Positions 1 to 10,038 of a stretch of DNA of 64,000 nt are shown here, in pieces. Within the stretch, counting starts at the first letter, position 1. The number at the start of each line of letters is the position of its first letter. Source of the stretch: Mycobacterium barrassiae (GTDB lineage Bacteria; Actinomycetota; Actinomycetes; Mycobacteriales; Mycobacteriaceae); the NCBI RefSeq assembly GCF_025822765.1, contig NZ_JACKUK010000016.1, forward strand, positions 376,486 to 440,485, written 5' to 3'. The notes below the pieces were generated by a model, which had not been told where the DNA came from, did no database searches, and saw only the letters and a program-made list of their open reading frames with translations. Made by a program: the position numbers and the translations under genes.

Positions 1-127
1 GCAACTGGCCTGCGTCGATCTTGGCCAACACATCGTCCAACACACCCGCGGACTTCAACGCCTCCATGGCATCAGCGCCCGACATCGGCTCGTCAGTAGT
101 CACATCCATCGATACTGCTCCATTCAT
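1..127 (-). mobile_element. IS256-family transposase, N-terminal fragment (runs off left edge)
   Basis: Reading leftward, a frame opens with ATG at 127 (second in-frame ATG at 109) and stays open to the window edge, giving about 42 residues. It includes a DDVLAKIDAGQ-like stretch typical of the N-terminus of actinobacterial mutator (IS256) transposases. The terminal sequence GGCGTGTCAGATGG lies just upstream, near 150-162, as expected for an IS end. The catalytic DDE domain lies outside the window, so the family call rests on a short N-terminus and the context. The element abuts a truncated acyltransferase gene. Confidence 0.55.
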
Positions 128-287
128 CAGGAGCCACTGCTACACAAACCATCTGACACGCCCACACACCCGCGGACTTCAACGCCTCCATGGCATCAGC
201 GCCCGACATCGGCTCGTCAGTAGTCACATCCATCGATACTGCTCCATTCATCAGGAGCCACTGCTACACAAACCATCTGACACGCCC
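40..287. repeat. Perfect 124-bp tandem duplication of the IS terminus
   Basis: Bases 40-163 and 164-287 are identical at an offset of exactly 124, and the match extends two more bases (288-289) before diverging. The unit carries the IS end plus the first codons of the transposase, so the second copy is a dead stub between the element and the acyltransferase. It could come from replication slippage, from nested or circle-mediated insertion of an IS256-type element, or from misassembly at the contig edge. Confidence 0.9.
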
Positions 288-1231
288 ACGACAAAGAACA
301 AGACCGGCGTCAGAAACGCGAGCCCGGCGATCGCCAACAACTGCTGCATCGGGAACGCGTATATGTAGAGCCCGTAGGAAAGATCGGTGCGCAACGCGAG
401 CCGCTTGTGGCGAAGCAACGTCCCGGAGACGATGACGGCGTACGCCAGCGGCAGCGCGCCGACAACCCGATAGTCGGGCAGCAGGATGCCCGCCAGAACA
501 ACAATGACCACGCTGACCCCCACCAGCGACCATTTCGCCGGGATCACATCTCGCCACTGATACATCACCGCCCCGGCCGCAAACATCATCACGCAACGCG
601 CAAGCAACTGAGGAATGGTCCACACGCCGGGAAATGTGAGGGGCGGCAACATCAATGCCCCCACCAATGCGAACCCCAGGATCAGCGGCGAAATCCACCG
701 GCGCGTGGCGAGCCCGACGATTCCGAGAACGGCGACCGCCAGGTAACACAAAACCTCCCAAATCAGCGACCACAGAGAGCCATTCCAATCGCCGGCGAAC
801 CCGACCCCAAGCGGTGTTCCGCCGACATCATGCTGAACGTAGATCACGGCGCTGTTCTTTAGGACGTACTCAAAAGGCGCCGTTGACATCAGCAGCTTCC
901 CTGGCGAGCCTCCTTGAATCACCAAGCTAAGCGGAGCGATTACGAACGCGGTCACGATGAGGCAGACGTAAAACCCGGGAAGTATGCGCAGGGCCCGAGC
1001 ACGGAGATATTCACCCACTCGCGGATTATTGAGCCAACTCCTTGCGATGAGGAACCCGGAGATCGCGAAGAACCCGTCAACCCCTACAGCGAAGAGAAGC
1101 TGAAGAAGTGCCGCAGGCGGCATGCGGCCGGTGATTGGGAAGGAGTGGAACAGGATCACCTCGGCGGCCAGGGCCAACCTCAAGGCATTCAGGGCATTGT
1201 TGCGCGGGTCGAAGGCCTGCTCTAGTTTCAT
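251..1231 (-). pseudogene. Acyltransferase 3 family membrane protein, 3' end truncated by IS
   Basis: This integral-membrane O-acyltransferase (Acyl_transf_3 family) acylates sugars or other polar groups at the cytoplasmic membrane. It starts with an FDPRNNALNALR motif, has the F-H-S-x-P-I-T-G segment near residue 30 (family His) and about ten hydrophobic helices. It is clearly paralogous to the 348-residue protein at 10983-12029. Native sequence ends after about residue 314 (FFVVG); the last dozen residues are read from the IS stub. About 32 C-terminal residues, including the expected SWFVVERxAM-type end, are missing. It may be non-functional, or its tail may lie beyond the IS. Related acyltransferases (Atf) acetylate the deoxytalose of glycopeptidolipids, which suits its neighbours. 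Confidence 0.8.
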
Positions 1232-1476
1232 CGACTTCCAGTTTCAGGACCCCCGATGGCCCCCGGCACCGCACTAGCGAACGATCGTATCGTCACTATC
1301 GAGAGCAGTCTTGCGGTTGCCTTCCCAACAACCTACAAAGCGACGTCGACTCGCGCCAGCTTGACACCTACGCGTTAGAGGAGAAGACGCCGAAAGCCTC
1401 GATGTCGTCACCCGGCTTACGAATAGCTGAGGTGGTTGGCGCAAACCATAGACAGCGCGGCTCAGCCTTGTCTGGC
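1232..1476. other. Intergenic stretch upstream of the acyltransferase
   Basis: These 245 bases lie between the start of the truncated acyltransferase and the end of the epimerase gene. Frames here look like random reading of non-coding DNA. I see no clear terminator hairpin and no convincing -10/-35 pair. Confidence 0.4.
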
Positions 1477-2559
1477 CTAGGTCTGGCCGGGATCGACGTG
1501 CGGCTGTTCGGCGATCCAATCGAGCAGCGACTGCAGACCGTCATCCAGCGCAGTTTTCGGACGCCAGTGCAGTTCCGTGTTCGCCGACTCGATGGTGCAA
1601 CTGGCCGCGCGTACGTCCCCGTCGCGGAATTTTGGCACGACCACCGGTTCGGGGGCCTGACAGACCGCGGCAACCTTGTTTGCCAGCTCATGGATGGTTG
1701 TCCCGATTCCCGACCCGATATCGAGACAGCGCGACCCCAATGCAGGCTTCTGCAGCGCAGCGAACAACGCGTCGACGACGTCATCGATGAAGACGAAATC
1801 TCGTACGATCCTGCCGTCTTCGTAGACCTCCAATTGCTGCTGCTCACGCGCCAGGCGTGCGAACAGAGCGACGATCCCGGTGTAGGAATTGGTCAGCGAC
1901 TGGCCTGGCCCGAATACATTCTGCAGACGGAGCACACTGAGGTTGGTATCGTGTGCGGCCACCCACGCAGCCAGCATGTGCTCCTGAGCCAGCTTTGTGG
2001 CCGCGTAGATGTTGGTGGGCCGAGGCTCTGTTCGGTCCGCTGAGCTCGGTACCGGCACCGCAGGTTCGTCCAAGGGCCCTCGTGGATCCCAGATGCCGGC
2101 GACCAGCTGAGCGTGGCTGCGGGGCGGCGGATAAAAGGTGCCTGTTCCGCACTGCCATGCCCCCTCGCCGTAGACGGCCCTCGACGAGGCAAGGACTAGC
2201 TGGTCGGGAACAAGCTTCGAGCGGGTCAGAGCATCAAGCAGCTGCGCGGTGCCGACGACGTTCACCGAGGCGTGACGCGTCGCTTCCGAGAGCGACTGCC
2301 CCGTTCCTGTCTCGGCAGCCAGGTGAACGATCTGCGTGGGACGGAACAGCCGAAGCACGGCATCGAGATCAGGCGCGTGAGTAACGTCGCCGGTGAACAG
2401 CCGCACTGCCGCCGGCAGATCGATCGCTTGATATCCGGTATGCACCTGGGGGTGAAGGACATCCATCACCGCGACTTCATGGCCGGCCTTGACGAGGCGC
2501 CGCGAAAGCGCGGATCCGATGAATCCGGCACCGCCGGTGATGAGCACGGAAGCTGACAA
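1477..2559 (-). CDS. NAD-dependent NDP-sugar epimerase, probably dTDP-L-rhamnose 4-epimerase type
   Basis: This is a 360-residue extended short-chain dehydrogenase/reductase. An N-terminal GGAGFIG dinucleotide-binding motif occupies residues 8-14, an SSRAVYGEGAW segment follows near 125-135, and the catalytic YAATK lies near 190. The GEGAW segment, followed by a Pro-rich stretch and a G-x-W-D/E-P loop, resembles WbiB-type dTDP-L-rhamnose 4-epimerases, which make dTDP-6-deoxy-L-talose. Glycopeptidolipids carry 6-deoxytalose, and the gene lies between an mmpS-mmpL-mmpL export set and a sugar O-acyltransferase. A role in such a glycolipid is therefore a reasonable inference. Plain GalE-like activity remains possible. 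Confidence 0.8.
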   Translation of the reverse strand: MSASVLITGGAGFIGSALSRRLVKAGHEVAVMDVLHPQVHTGYQAIDLPAAVRLFTGDVTHAPDLDAVLRLFRPTQIVHLAAETGTGQSLSEATRHASVNVVGTAQLLDALTRSKLVPDQLVLASSRAVYGEGAWQCGTGTFYPPPRSHAQLVAGIWDPRGPLDEPAVPVPSSADRTEPRPTNIYAATKLAQEHMLAAWVAAHDTNLSVLRLQNVFGPGQSLTNSYTGIVALFARLAREQQQLEVYEDGRIVRDFVFIDDVVDALFAALQKPALGSRCLDIGSGIGTTIHELANKVAAVCQAPEPVVVPKFRDGDVRAASCTIESANTELHWRPKTALDDGLQSLLDWIAEQPHVDPGQT

Positions 2560-2652
2560 GAACGAAGCCTCTCATCCGTCTACTAGGCAGGCGGACGTCT
2601 CCGCCATCGTCCGTACTCTAGGCGAACGCCCCGAAGGCGCCCCCAGCGAACC

Positions 2653-5607
2653 TTAGACCGTCGGCCTCGGGAATTCGGTGGTCGGTGCATCATCGCCGTA
2701 GGTGTCTTCGCCGCGGCGCCCCTCCCCCAGCAAAGCGCGCACCGTCGGCCGGGTGCCCAACGGCTCGAGCAGGAAGCTGGCGGGGCGGGGGCGCACTCGT
2801 TGCGGCCACCAGAACCAGCGGCCGAGCAGTGCAGCAATCGAAGGCGTCATAAACGAACGCACAATCAGGGTGTCGAACATCAAGCCGAGCGCGATGGTGG
2901 TGCCGATCTGGCCAATGATGCGCAGATCGCTGACCACCATTGAAGCCATGGTGGCCGCGAACACCAGGCCGGCGGTTGTCACTACCTTGCCGGTACCGCC
3001 CATGGCGCGGATGATGCCGGTGTTCAGACCAGCGGCGATCTCCTCTTTCATTCGTGACACCAACAGCAGGTTGTAGTCAGACCCCACCGCCAACAGGATG
3101 ATCACCGACATCGCCAGGACCATCCAATGCAGATGGATGCCCAGAATGTACTGCCAGACCAGCACGGAAACCCCAAACGAGGCCCCGAGCGAAAGCACCA
3201 CTGTCCCGACGATCACCAGAGCGGCAATGAAGCTGCGCGTGATGATGAGCATGATGGTGAAAACGAGGCAGATGGCGGCGACTCCGGCGAGCCATAGATC
3301 GTTTACCGAGCCGTCCTTCCAGTCCTTGGCGGTCGAGGCGGCGCCGGCCAAATAAACCTGTGCGCCAGCGAGTGGTGTCCCCTTCAGCGCCTCCTCAGCC
3401 GCCGTCTTGATCTGGTCAACGCGGGCGATGCCTTCCGGAGTGGCGGGGGGACCGCGATGCGAGATGATGAATCGCGCTGCTCTCCCGTCGGGCGACATGA
3501 ACGAATTCATGGCCTTTTTGAAGTCCTCGTTCTCGAAGACTTCCGGTGGCATAAAGAACGAGTCGTCATTATTGGCAGCGTCGTACGCCATGCCCATTGT
3601 GGAGAGGTATTTATTCGAGTAGTCCATCTGGTTGAAGAAGCCAGTGGTCGTACTATGCATGGTGAGGATCATGGTCCGCATGAACTTCATGATTGCGATG
3701 TTTTCCGGCATCAGCGCCGCCAGCTGCGGCAGCAGTACGTCCATCTGATCTAGATGGGTGATGAGCTGGTCGAATATGGTGCTGATCCGGTCGATGCCGT
3801 CCAATGAATCAAAAAAAGCTCTGATAGACCAGCAGATCGGAATGTTGAAACAGTGCGGTTCCCAGTATAGGTAATTTCGTAGGGGCCGGAAGAAATCGTC
3901 GAAATCGGACATGCTGTCACGTAAGTCGACGAGCGTCTCCCTCATCTCATGCGTTTTTAACACCATTTCATGAGTTAGCTCATTCATCCGCAGCATCATT
4001 GCGTACTGCGATTCCATGAGTTTGATCATTTTCGCCAAATCTTCGGCCTGTACCAACATGTCTGCCATGCGATCGTTTTGGTACTTCATCACCGTCGCCA
4101 TATTGGCGTTCTGCAAACTGAGCATAAACGGTATTGACGTATTACCGATCGGTGTTCCCTCGGGCCGGGTGATGCCCTGCACACGAGAGACACCCGGCAC
4201 TCTGAAAACTGCTTTAGCGATTCTATTCAACACCAAGAAATCCGCAGGGTTCCGCATGTCTCGATTCGACTCGATCATCAGAATGTCGGGCATCAAGCGC
4301 GCCTGGGAAAAATGGCGTTCAGCGGCGTTGAATCCCTCATTAGCCGGGATATCCCCCGGTATGTATTCGCGGTCGTTATAGCTCGTCTCGTAGCCCGGCA
4401 AGGTCAATAGACCGAGAAGCGCAAGCGCGAGAGAAGCTGCCAGGATGGGAGCGGGCCAGCGGACGATCGCCGTGCCAATCCCCCGCCAGCGATGAACCGC
4501 CAGCTTGCGCCTGGGGTCTAGTAACCCGAATCCGCTAGCCAGGGTTACGACTGCAGGACCGGCTGTCACGGCGACGGCGACGGCGACGACCATGCCAATC
4601 GCGCACGGAATACCCATCGTCTGGAAGTACGGCAGTCGGGTAAAGCTCAGACAGAAGATCGCTCCCGCGATAGTCAAACCGGATGCAAGGACAACGGGAG
4701 TGACGCTGCGGTACATGGTGTAGTACGCGGTTTCCCGGTCCTCACCAAGTTGACGCGCTTCCTGATATCGACCGAAAAAGAAGATTCCGTAATCGGTCCC
4801 CGCCGCGATGGCGAGGAAGACCAGCATGTTGACGGCGAACGTCGAGAGGACGAACGCATCGTTGTGGCCGAGAAACGCAACGGCCCCACGGGCTGCTGCC
4901 AGTTCCAGGAACACCGTGATCAATAGGAGAATCACTGTGACGATCGAACGGTAGACGAAGAGCAGCACCGCGAAGATGATCACGACGGTTACCGCAGTGA
5001 TCTTCAAGATGGATTGGTCGCCAGCGCGCTGCATGTCTGATGCGAGCGGCGCGGCGCCTGTCACGTAGACGTCGAGTCCAGCCGGCGGTGGGTTCCGATT
5101 CACGATTTCGCGGACGGAGTTCACTGATTCTTCACCCAAGGCTGTGCCTTGGTTGCCGACCAAATTCAATTGGACATATGTGGCTTTGTGATCGGGGCTC
5201 TCCACACTCGAAGATGTGAGTCGATCACTCCACAAATCCTGTACATGCTCGACATGTTCGGGATCGTCTCGCAGCTCCTGAACCAGTTTTTCGTAGTACT
5301 GGTGAGCGGAATCATCGAGCGGTTGCTGCCCTTCCAGCACAATCATCGCCGAGCTGTCCGAATCGGACTCTTTGAAAACGTGGCCCATGCGTGTCATGGC
5401 CTGCACCGATGGCGCATCCTTGGGCATCACCGAAACGGAATGCTCTCGACCGACCTTCTCCAGCGCCGGAATCACCGACCGCCAACTTCCGTCGACGGCT
5501 ATCAAGGTGGAGATCAAAATCAGCGCCACCCACGCTAAGAGGATGACCGGCGCCAGCGCGCGTGTGATACGCGCGAATACGGGCCGCCGAGAACGTTCGT
5601 CGCTCAT
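2653..5607 (-). CDS. mmpL4b: MmpL family RND transporter (MmpL4b-like)
   Basis: This 984-residue inner-membrane proton-driven transporter of the MmpL4 subgroup exports lipids or siderophores. It has an N-terminal helix near 15-35, a first porter loop, a helix bundle, a long helical second loop (about 430-720, rich in Met and Asp) and a C-terminal bundle. The two Asp-Tyr proton-relay pairs are present: GTDYG near 271 and GSDYN near 843. It starts 9 bases after the stop of the preceding mmpL, so the two are one transcript. GPL loci carry exactly this mmpS4-mmpL4a-mmpL4b order. By eye the central part is AT-rich for this genome (28 of 60 bases are G/C at 3841-3900). Confidence 0.9.
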   Translation of the reverse strand: MSDERSRRPVFARITRALAPVILLAWVALILISTLIAVDGSWRSVIPALEKVGREHSVSVMPKDAPSVQAMTRMGHVFKESDSDSSAMIVLEGQQPLDDSAHQYYEKLVQELRDDPEHVEHVQDLWSDRLTSSSVESPDHKATYVQLNLVGNQGTALGEESVNSVREIVNRNPPPAGLDVYVTGAAPLASDMQRAGDQSILKITAVTVVIIFAVLLFVYRSIVTVILLLITVFLELAAARGAVAFLGHNDAFVLSTFAVNMLVFLAIAAGTDYGIFFFGRYQEARQLGEDRETAYYTMYRSVTPVVLASGLTIAGAIFCLSFTRLPYFQTMGIPCAIGMVVAVAVAVTAGPAVVTLASGFGLLDPRRKLAVHRWRGIGTAIVRWPAPILAASLALALLGLLTLPGYETSYNDREYIPGDIPANEGFNAAERHFSQARLMPDILMIESNRDMRNPADFLVLNRIAKAVFRVPGVSRVQGITRPEGTPIGNTSIPFMLSLQNANMATVMKYQNDRMADMLVQAEDLAKMIKLMESQYAMMLRMNELTHEMVLKTHEMRETLVDLRDSMSDFDDFFRPLRNYLYWEPHCFNIPICWSIRAFFDSLDGIDRISTIFDQLITHLDQMDVLLPQLAALMPENIAIMKFMRTMILTMHSTTTGFFNQMDYSNKYLSTMGMAYDAANNDDSFFMPPEVFENEDFKKAMNSFMSPDGRAARFIISHRGPPATPEGIARVDQIKTAAEEALKGTPLAGAQVYLAGAASTAKDWKDGSVNDLWLAGVAAICLVFTIMLIITRSFIAALVIVGTVVLSLGASFGVSVLVWQYILGIHLHWMVLAMSVIILLAVGSDYNLLLVSRMKEEIAAGLNTGIIRAMGGTGKVVTTAGLVFAATMASMVVSDLRIIGQIGTTIALGLMFDTLIVRSFMTPSIAALLGRWFWWPQRVRPRPASFLLEPLGTRPTVRALLGEGRRGEDTYGDDAPTTEFPRPTV

Positions 5608-5616
5608 GGGCCTTCG

Positions 5617-8499
5617 CTAGTCCCTCAGCAACAACGAACGAACCAACGGGCGCGGGCCGACGGACCGAAGCATGTGGCTGGCCGGGCGGGATCGCACTCG
5701 TTGGGGCCACCAGAACCAACGCCCCAGTAACGCGGCGGCCGAAGGTGTCATGAATGCGCGAACAACCATGGTGTCGAACAAAAGGCCCATCGCGATGGTT
5801 GTGCCGACTTGGCCGATGGTGAGCAGGTCGCTGACAAGCATCGAGGCCATGGTTGCTGCAAATACCAGGCCGGCTGCAGTCACGACTCTACCGGTACCGC
5901 CCATAGCTCGAATGATGCCCGTGTTCAGACCCGCGCCGATCTCCTCTTTCATCCGCGACACCAGCATCAGGTTGTAGTCGGATCCGACTGCCAGGAGCAC
6001 AATCACCGACATCGCTACCACCACCCAGTGGATTTGGATGCCCAGAAGGTGTTGCCAGACGAGGATGGACAACCCGAAGGAGGCGCCCATCGAAATCACC
6101 ACGGTACCGACAATCACGAGCGCGGCGATAAAACTTCGCGTCATGAGCAGCATGATGATGAAAATGAGGCACAGCGCGGCAACACCCGCAATCAGGAGGT
6201 CGTATCTGGATCCGTCGACAAGGTCCTTGACCGTCGCCGCGGTGCCCGCAAGGAACACACTGCTGGTCTCAAGGGGGGTGCCTTTGAGCGCCTCTTCCGC
6301 TGCAGTCCTTATGGGCTCAACTCGTGCCATGCCTTCGGGGGTCGCAGGGTCACCACTCTGCGATATCAGCATTCGCGCAGACTTGCCATCCGGTGACATG
6401 AAAATGTCCATGACACGTTTGAAGTCTGCGTTTTCGAAAATTTCGGGTGGCAGGTAGAAGGATTCATCATTTTTTGCCTGATTGAAGGCCTTCGCCATCG
6501 CCGTGGCGTTCTCGCTGTTGTCCTGGAACGCGCCGATCGTGCCCGACATAGTGGCGTGCATGGTCAGCATCATGGTTCGCATGCTTTCCATGATCGGAAT
6601 CATGGGTTCTATTTGGGCGACCATCTGTGGCAGGAGCACGTCCAATTGGTCGAGGTTCCGGACCAGATCCTCCATTTTCAAAGTGATCGCATCGACGCCG
6701 TCAAATGCCACGAACAGACTACGGAGCGACCAGCAGATGGGGATGTTGATGCAGTGTGGTTCCCAGTGAAAATAATTGCGAATCGGCCGGAAGAAATCAT
6801 CGAAATCGGAGAGGGAATCCCTCAAGTCTTCTGTGACATCCTGCAGTTCGTGCGTCGTTCCGACCATGTTGTGAGTAACGGTGACCATCTGCCGCATCAA
6901 CGCCAACATGCGCTTCATGATGTCAATCGATTTGGACATTTGATTCGCCTGCTCGAGCATGTCATCCATACGCAATTCCTGGAATGGCATGTTCAGAAGT
7001 TGGCTCGCGCTCCCGACGCTGATCATGAACGGAATGGTCGTCCTGTCGATCTGCGTGCCTTCAGGACGCGTTACCGATTGAACGGTAGCAACGCCCTGGA
7101 CGGCGAAGACCGCCTTTGCCAGCTTATTCAAGATCAGCATATCCGCAGGATTGCGCATGTCATGGTCGCTTTGAAGTACAAGCAGATCCGGAACCGTCAA
7201 CTTTGATTCGGGGAAATGGCGCGCAGCGGCCGCATAGCCCTCATTCGCAGGGATATCTTGCGGAATGAACTTTTGGTCGTTGTAACTCGGATGGTAGCCC
7301 GGCAACGTCAATAGCCCGATAAGCGAAACTGCCAGCGTGGCGACGAGAATTGGCGCGGGCCACCGGACTGTCGCGGTTCCGATGCGCTGCCAAGCGTGAG
7401 TCCTCATCCGGCGCTTCGGATCGAACATACCGAAACGGCCGCCAGCTGCCATGATCGCGGGAACCAGCGTCAGCGCGACCGCGACAGCAACTAATATGCC
7501 GACTGCGCCTGGGATGCCCAACGGCTGGAAGAATGGCAATCGAGTGAAACTCAGACACGCGATTGCGCCAGCGATTGTGACGCCCGACGCCAGGACAACT
7601 TTGGCGACGCTCCGATAGGTGATGTAGTAGGCGGTTTCCTTGTCCTCGCCGGCTTGGCGAGCCTCCTGATACCGCCCGACGAAGAATATTCCGTAGTCCG
7701 TGCCGGCTGCGATGCCGACGGAAACCAGGAGATTGACCACAAAGGTAGTGAGACCAACGAGCCCATGCAGGCCAAGGAATGCGACTATTCCGCGCGCTAC
7801 CTGTAATTCGATCAGCACCGTCAGCAAAATCACGATTGTGGTGATGATCGAACGGAAGACAATCGCCAACATTATGAAGATCACCGCGAACGTGACCAAT
7901 GTGATCAGGATGATGGTCCTGTTGCCGCTCTCGCCCATATCCGCGACGATCGCCGCAGGACCAGTGACGTACGCCTTGACTCCGGGGGGAGCGGGGGTTC
8001 GCTCGACGATCTGCTGGAGAGCTAACACCGCCCTGTTGCCTTGGGGCGATCCTGTCGCCCCGACGAGGGAAACCTGGACGTACACAGCTTTTCCATCGGT
8101 GCTTTGCGCGGCGCCCGCGGTAAGCGGGTCGCCCCAGAAATCCTCAACGTGCTGCACGTGCGCCGTGTCGGCTTCGAACTGACGAACCAAATTGTCGTAG
8201 TACTCGTGAGCATCGGTGCCCAGGGGTTCCTGCCCCTCGAGCACGATCACTGCCAGGGTCCCGACGTTCGACCCCGAGAATGCCTGGCCCATTCGCTCGG
8301 CGGCCTTGGTCGACGGCGCATCCTGGGCAATCAGCGGTACCGAATGCTCTCTCTCAACCTGCTCCAAGGAGGGAACGAAGAGCGTCAAAACTACGGTGAG
8401 CGCCACCCACAGCAAGATGATCGGGATCGAAAGTCGATGAATCCAACGGGCTGCGAACGGGCGGTGGGTACGTTCTTGTACCGCGTGGCTGGTGCTCAT
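5617..8499 (-). CDS. mmpL4a: MmpL family RND transporter (MmpL4a-like)
   Basis: This 960-residue MmpL4-type transporter is paralogous to the next gene downstream. GTDYG lies near residue 268 and GSDYN near 840, giving both proton-relay Asp-Tyr pairs. The long loop near 430-700 carries [10 protein letters not shown] and CINIPICWS, nearly shared with its partner. The start chosen is the ATG at 8499, in an ATGA overlap with the mmpS stop, which implies translational coupling. A longer frame to 8586 would run inside mmpS. It probably works with MmpS4 and its sister MmpL in exporting a glycolipid or siderophore; the substrate is inferred from locus layout. Confidence 0.92.
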   Translation of the reverse strand: MSTSHAVQERTHRPFAARWIHRLSIPIILLWVALTVVLTLFVPSLEQVEREHSVPLIAQDAPSTKAAERMGQAFSGSNVGTLAVIVLEGQEPLGTDAHEYYDNLVRQFEADTAHVQHVEDFWGDPLTAGAAQSTDGKAVYVQVSLVGATGSPQGNRAVLALQQIVERTPAPPGVKAYVTGPAAIVADMGESGNRTIILITLVTFAVIFIMLAIVFRSIITTIVILLTVLIELQVARGIVAFLGLHGLVGLTTFVVNLLVSVGIAAGTDYGIFFVGRYQEARQAGEDKETAYYITYRSVAKVVLASGVTIAGAIACLSFTRLPFFQPLGIPGAVGILVAVAVALTLVPAIMAAGGRFGMFDPKRRMRTHAWQRIGTATVRWPAPILVATLAVSLIGLLTLPGYHPSYNDQKFIPQDIPANEGYAAAARHFPESKLTVPDLLVLQSDHDMRNPADMLILNKLAKAVFAVQGVATVQSVTRPEGTQIDRTTIPFMISVGSASQLLNMPFQELRMDDMLEQANQMSKSIDIMKRMLALMRQMVTVTHNMVGTTHELQDVTEDLRDSLSDFDDFFRPIRNYFHWEPHCINIPICWSLRSLFVAFDGVDAITLKMEDLVRNLDQLDVLLPQMVAQIEPMIPIMESMRTMMLTMHATMSGTIGAFQDNSENATAMAKAFNQAKNDESFYLPPEIFENADFKRVMDIFMSPDGKSARMLISQSGDPATPEGMARVEPIRTAAEEALKGTPLETSSVFLAGTAATVKDLVDGSRYDLLIAGVAALCLIFIIMLLMTRSFIAALVIVGTVVISMGASFGLSILVWQHLLGIQIHWVVVAMSVIVLLAVGSDYNLMLVSRMKEEIGAGLNTGIIRAMGGTGRVVTAAGLVFAATMASMLVSDLLTIGQVGTTIAMGLLFDTMVVRAFMTPSAAALLGRWFWWPQRVRSRPASHMLRSVGPRPLVRSLLLRD

Positions 8500-8927
8500 A
8501 GTGCCGTCACGCTGCATGAAGTGAAGGCCCTGAACGCATCCTTGGTCTTCTCGGCCCTGACGGCGTTGTCTACGAGGATGCGGCAACCGATGCTGTCGCC
8601 CGTGCCTTGCGCCATCACGCTTCCTACCGCTGTCGTGTTACCGAGGGGGAACTCCAACGACCAGGGCAGGGGCACATTTTCGACGAATGTGGGGATGGAA
8701 TTGACGTCGAAATAGCTGATATCGGCCACGCTGCCAGGCGACCCGAAGACCTCATACGTCACGTGCTTAGGGTTGTACGGCGCCTCTTCTTTTTGCGTGT
8801 CGGCGTAGGCAGGACGGTCGTCTGATCCGAAAATGCCGTGCAGGCGCGACACGGTGAACCCTCCGGCTACGGCGACCACCAGGACCACCAGCGGAATCCA
8901 TATCCGCTTGAAAACCCTGAAAATCAC
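8496..8927 (-). CDS. mmpS4: MmpS family membrane accessory protein (MmpS4-like)
   Basis: This 143-residue protein has one N-terminal transmembrane helix (about 6-25) and a periplasmic beta-rich MmpS domain. The domain contains [18 protein letters not shown] and ends with a D-S-I-G-C-R motif and a late Cys, very like MmpS4 (140 residues). GTG at 8927 was chosen because GGAGGGGG lies about 7 bases upstream; the longer frame to 8978 has no support. It is the first gene of the leftward mmpS-mmpL-mmpL operon. The known role of the family is to assist MmpL4 in siderophore and GPL export. Confidence 0.92.
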   Translation of the reverse strand: MIFRVFKRIWIPLVVLVVAVAGGFTVSRLHGIFGSDDRPAYADTQKEEAPYNPKHVTYEVFGSPGSVADISYFDVNSIPTFVENVPLPWSLEFPLGNTTAVGSVMAQGTGDSIGCRILVDNAVRAEKTKDAFRAFTSCSVTAL

Positions 8928-9552
8928 AGACCCCCTCCAGCTCGCTCCGCGCCCGGCACCATGTCGGCGACCATGCAACTACACATCAGCCGCGACACGC
9001 CAGTCGGCACCCCCTCGAATGCGGTGTCGCCTTCAGGGTGGGCGACGTTACCGCAAACACGAGGACCTAGGCGAGCGCAAACCGGTCGTGACGAGTAAAC
9101 CATGCCTGCGGCCTCCGTATCGGGTGGATCCCGACGCAAAATGGGATCGCAATGCGTAGCGCGAGCGTAGCGGTACGGTACGGACATTTCGCACCCGCCC
9201 GCAAATCATGAAGGTGAGCTGTATACCCGCCACGGTGAAAGGCACTTTCCAACGTGCGCTCGCTGTAAACCATCCTCCGACCTGGGGTTAGCACGACACA
9301 TCGATGCCGCGCCCGGCCGAACCCGGCCGTGGGTCCAGGACCGCCGAGCTCGGTCACCAGGAAATAACCAGAACGTGACATTCTTCTGCAGCGGATGTAA
9401 CACCGCGGAAACCGCGGCCGATATGCGCAGTGCGTCTCGTCGTAGGTTTCAAAACGCCGAGATGATGGTAGTCGTGCCGGTAGTGAACATTTGGCACAGG
9501 TACGTGCTGGGCAACTAGAGTTCGTAATAGTCGTGAGGGAGGAAGTTCACAC
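8928..9552. other. Divergent intergenic region between mmpS and the hemophore-like gene
   Basis: These 625 bases are without a convincing gene. The frames on both strands lack family resemblance and plausible ribosome sites. The region must carry the promoters of both flanking genes. For the rightward gene a possible -35 TTGGCA (9491-9496) and -10 TAGAGT (9516-9521) are seen, with a long 19-base spacer, so this is weak. No promoter for mmpS is called. In GPL loci the long region upstream of mmpS4 is the control point. Confidence 0.5.
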
Positions 9553-9891
9553 ATGAAGAGATCGACATTCACCCGGTTGGCCGTGGCTGCCAGCGGTCTG
9601 GCCCTGTCGGTGACCGCCGGCGCCGGTATCGCTGCCGCGCAACCGAATATCGACGCGATGGTCAATTCGCCGTGCACCTACGATCAGGCGATCCGTGCGG
9701 TGAACGCCGAGAATCCGATGGCTGCGCAGTATCTGGCTCAGTCGCCGCCGAACCAGCAGTTCGTGCGCGTGTTCTTGAGCTCTTCGAAGGACGAACGCAT
9801 CTCGCTGCTCAACCAGATCAAGAACAATCCGGGTATCGACCAGGCCATTCCGGTCTTCACCCAGATGATGACCAGCTGCGTCAACTACTGA
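9553..9891 (+). CDS. Secreted hemophore-related protein (Rv0203/Rv1174c family)
   Basis: This 112-residue exported protein has a signal peptide (about 1-29, cut after AAA/AQP) and a short helical domain. Two cysteines, in SPCTYDQAI and near the C-terminus (TSCVNY), likely form a disulfide. The N-P-x-x-A-x-Y-L and helical F-L-S-S-S pattern fits the mycobacterial hemophore-like family of Rv0203, a haem carrier. A strong GGGAGGAAG site precedes the ATG. It is divergent from mmpS-mmpL, whose relatives take part in haem or siderophore traffic, but most members of this family have no proven haem binding. Confidence 0.8.
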   Translation: MKRSTFTRLAVAASGLALSVTAGAGIAAAQPNIDAMVNSPCTYDQAIRAVNAENPMAAQYLAQSPPNQQFVRVFLSSSKDERISLLNQIKNNPGIDQAIPVFTQMMTSCVNY

Positions 9892-9970
9892 GCACCGCTC
9901 GGTTTGGGGTTTCGGCCTGAACGCCGCGGCCTAGGTTCTGAGGCCGATAGCGGCTGACTTGAGACGCTCC

Positions 9971-10006
9971 AACGCGGGCACCCTCGCTAATGAGGGTGTC
10001 CGCGTT
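9971..10006 (+). terminator. Hairpin terminator after the hemophore-like gene
   Basis: Arms 9971-9985 (AACGCGGGCACCCTC) and 9992-10006 pair along 15 bases with one G-T wobble around a 6-base loop. GTCTTT follows. It lies about 80 bases after the stop and also faces the end of the leftward hydrolase gene. Confidence 0.65.
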
Positions 10007-10038
10007 GTCTTTGACAGCGAAACTTGTTGCACCGCAAC

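Noticed and set aside
1-300. Rightward 115-codon frame over the duplicated IS end
   Set aside because: It reads the antisense strand of the transposase start and repeats itself because the DNA is duplicated.
8928-9552. Small open frames in the divergent mmpS region
   Set aside because: They overlap each other, lack ribosome sites and resemble no protein; treated as regulatory space.
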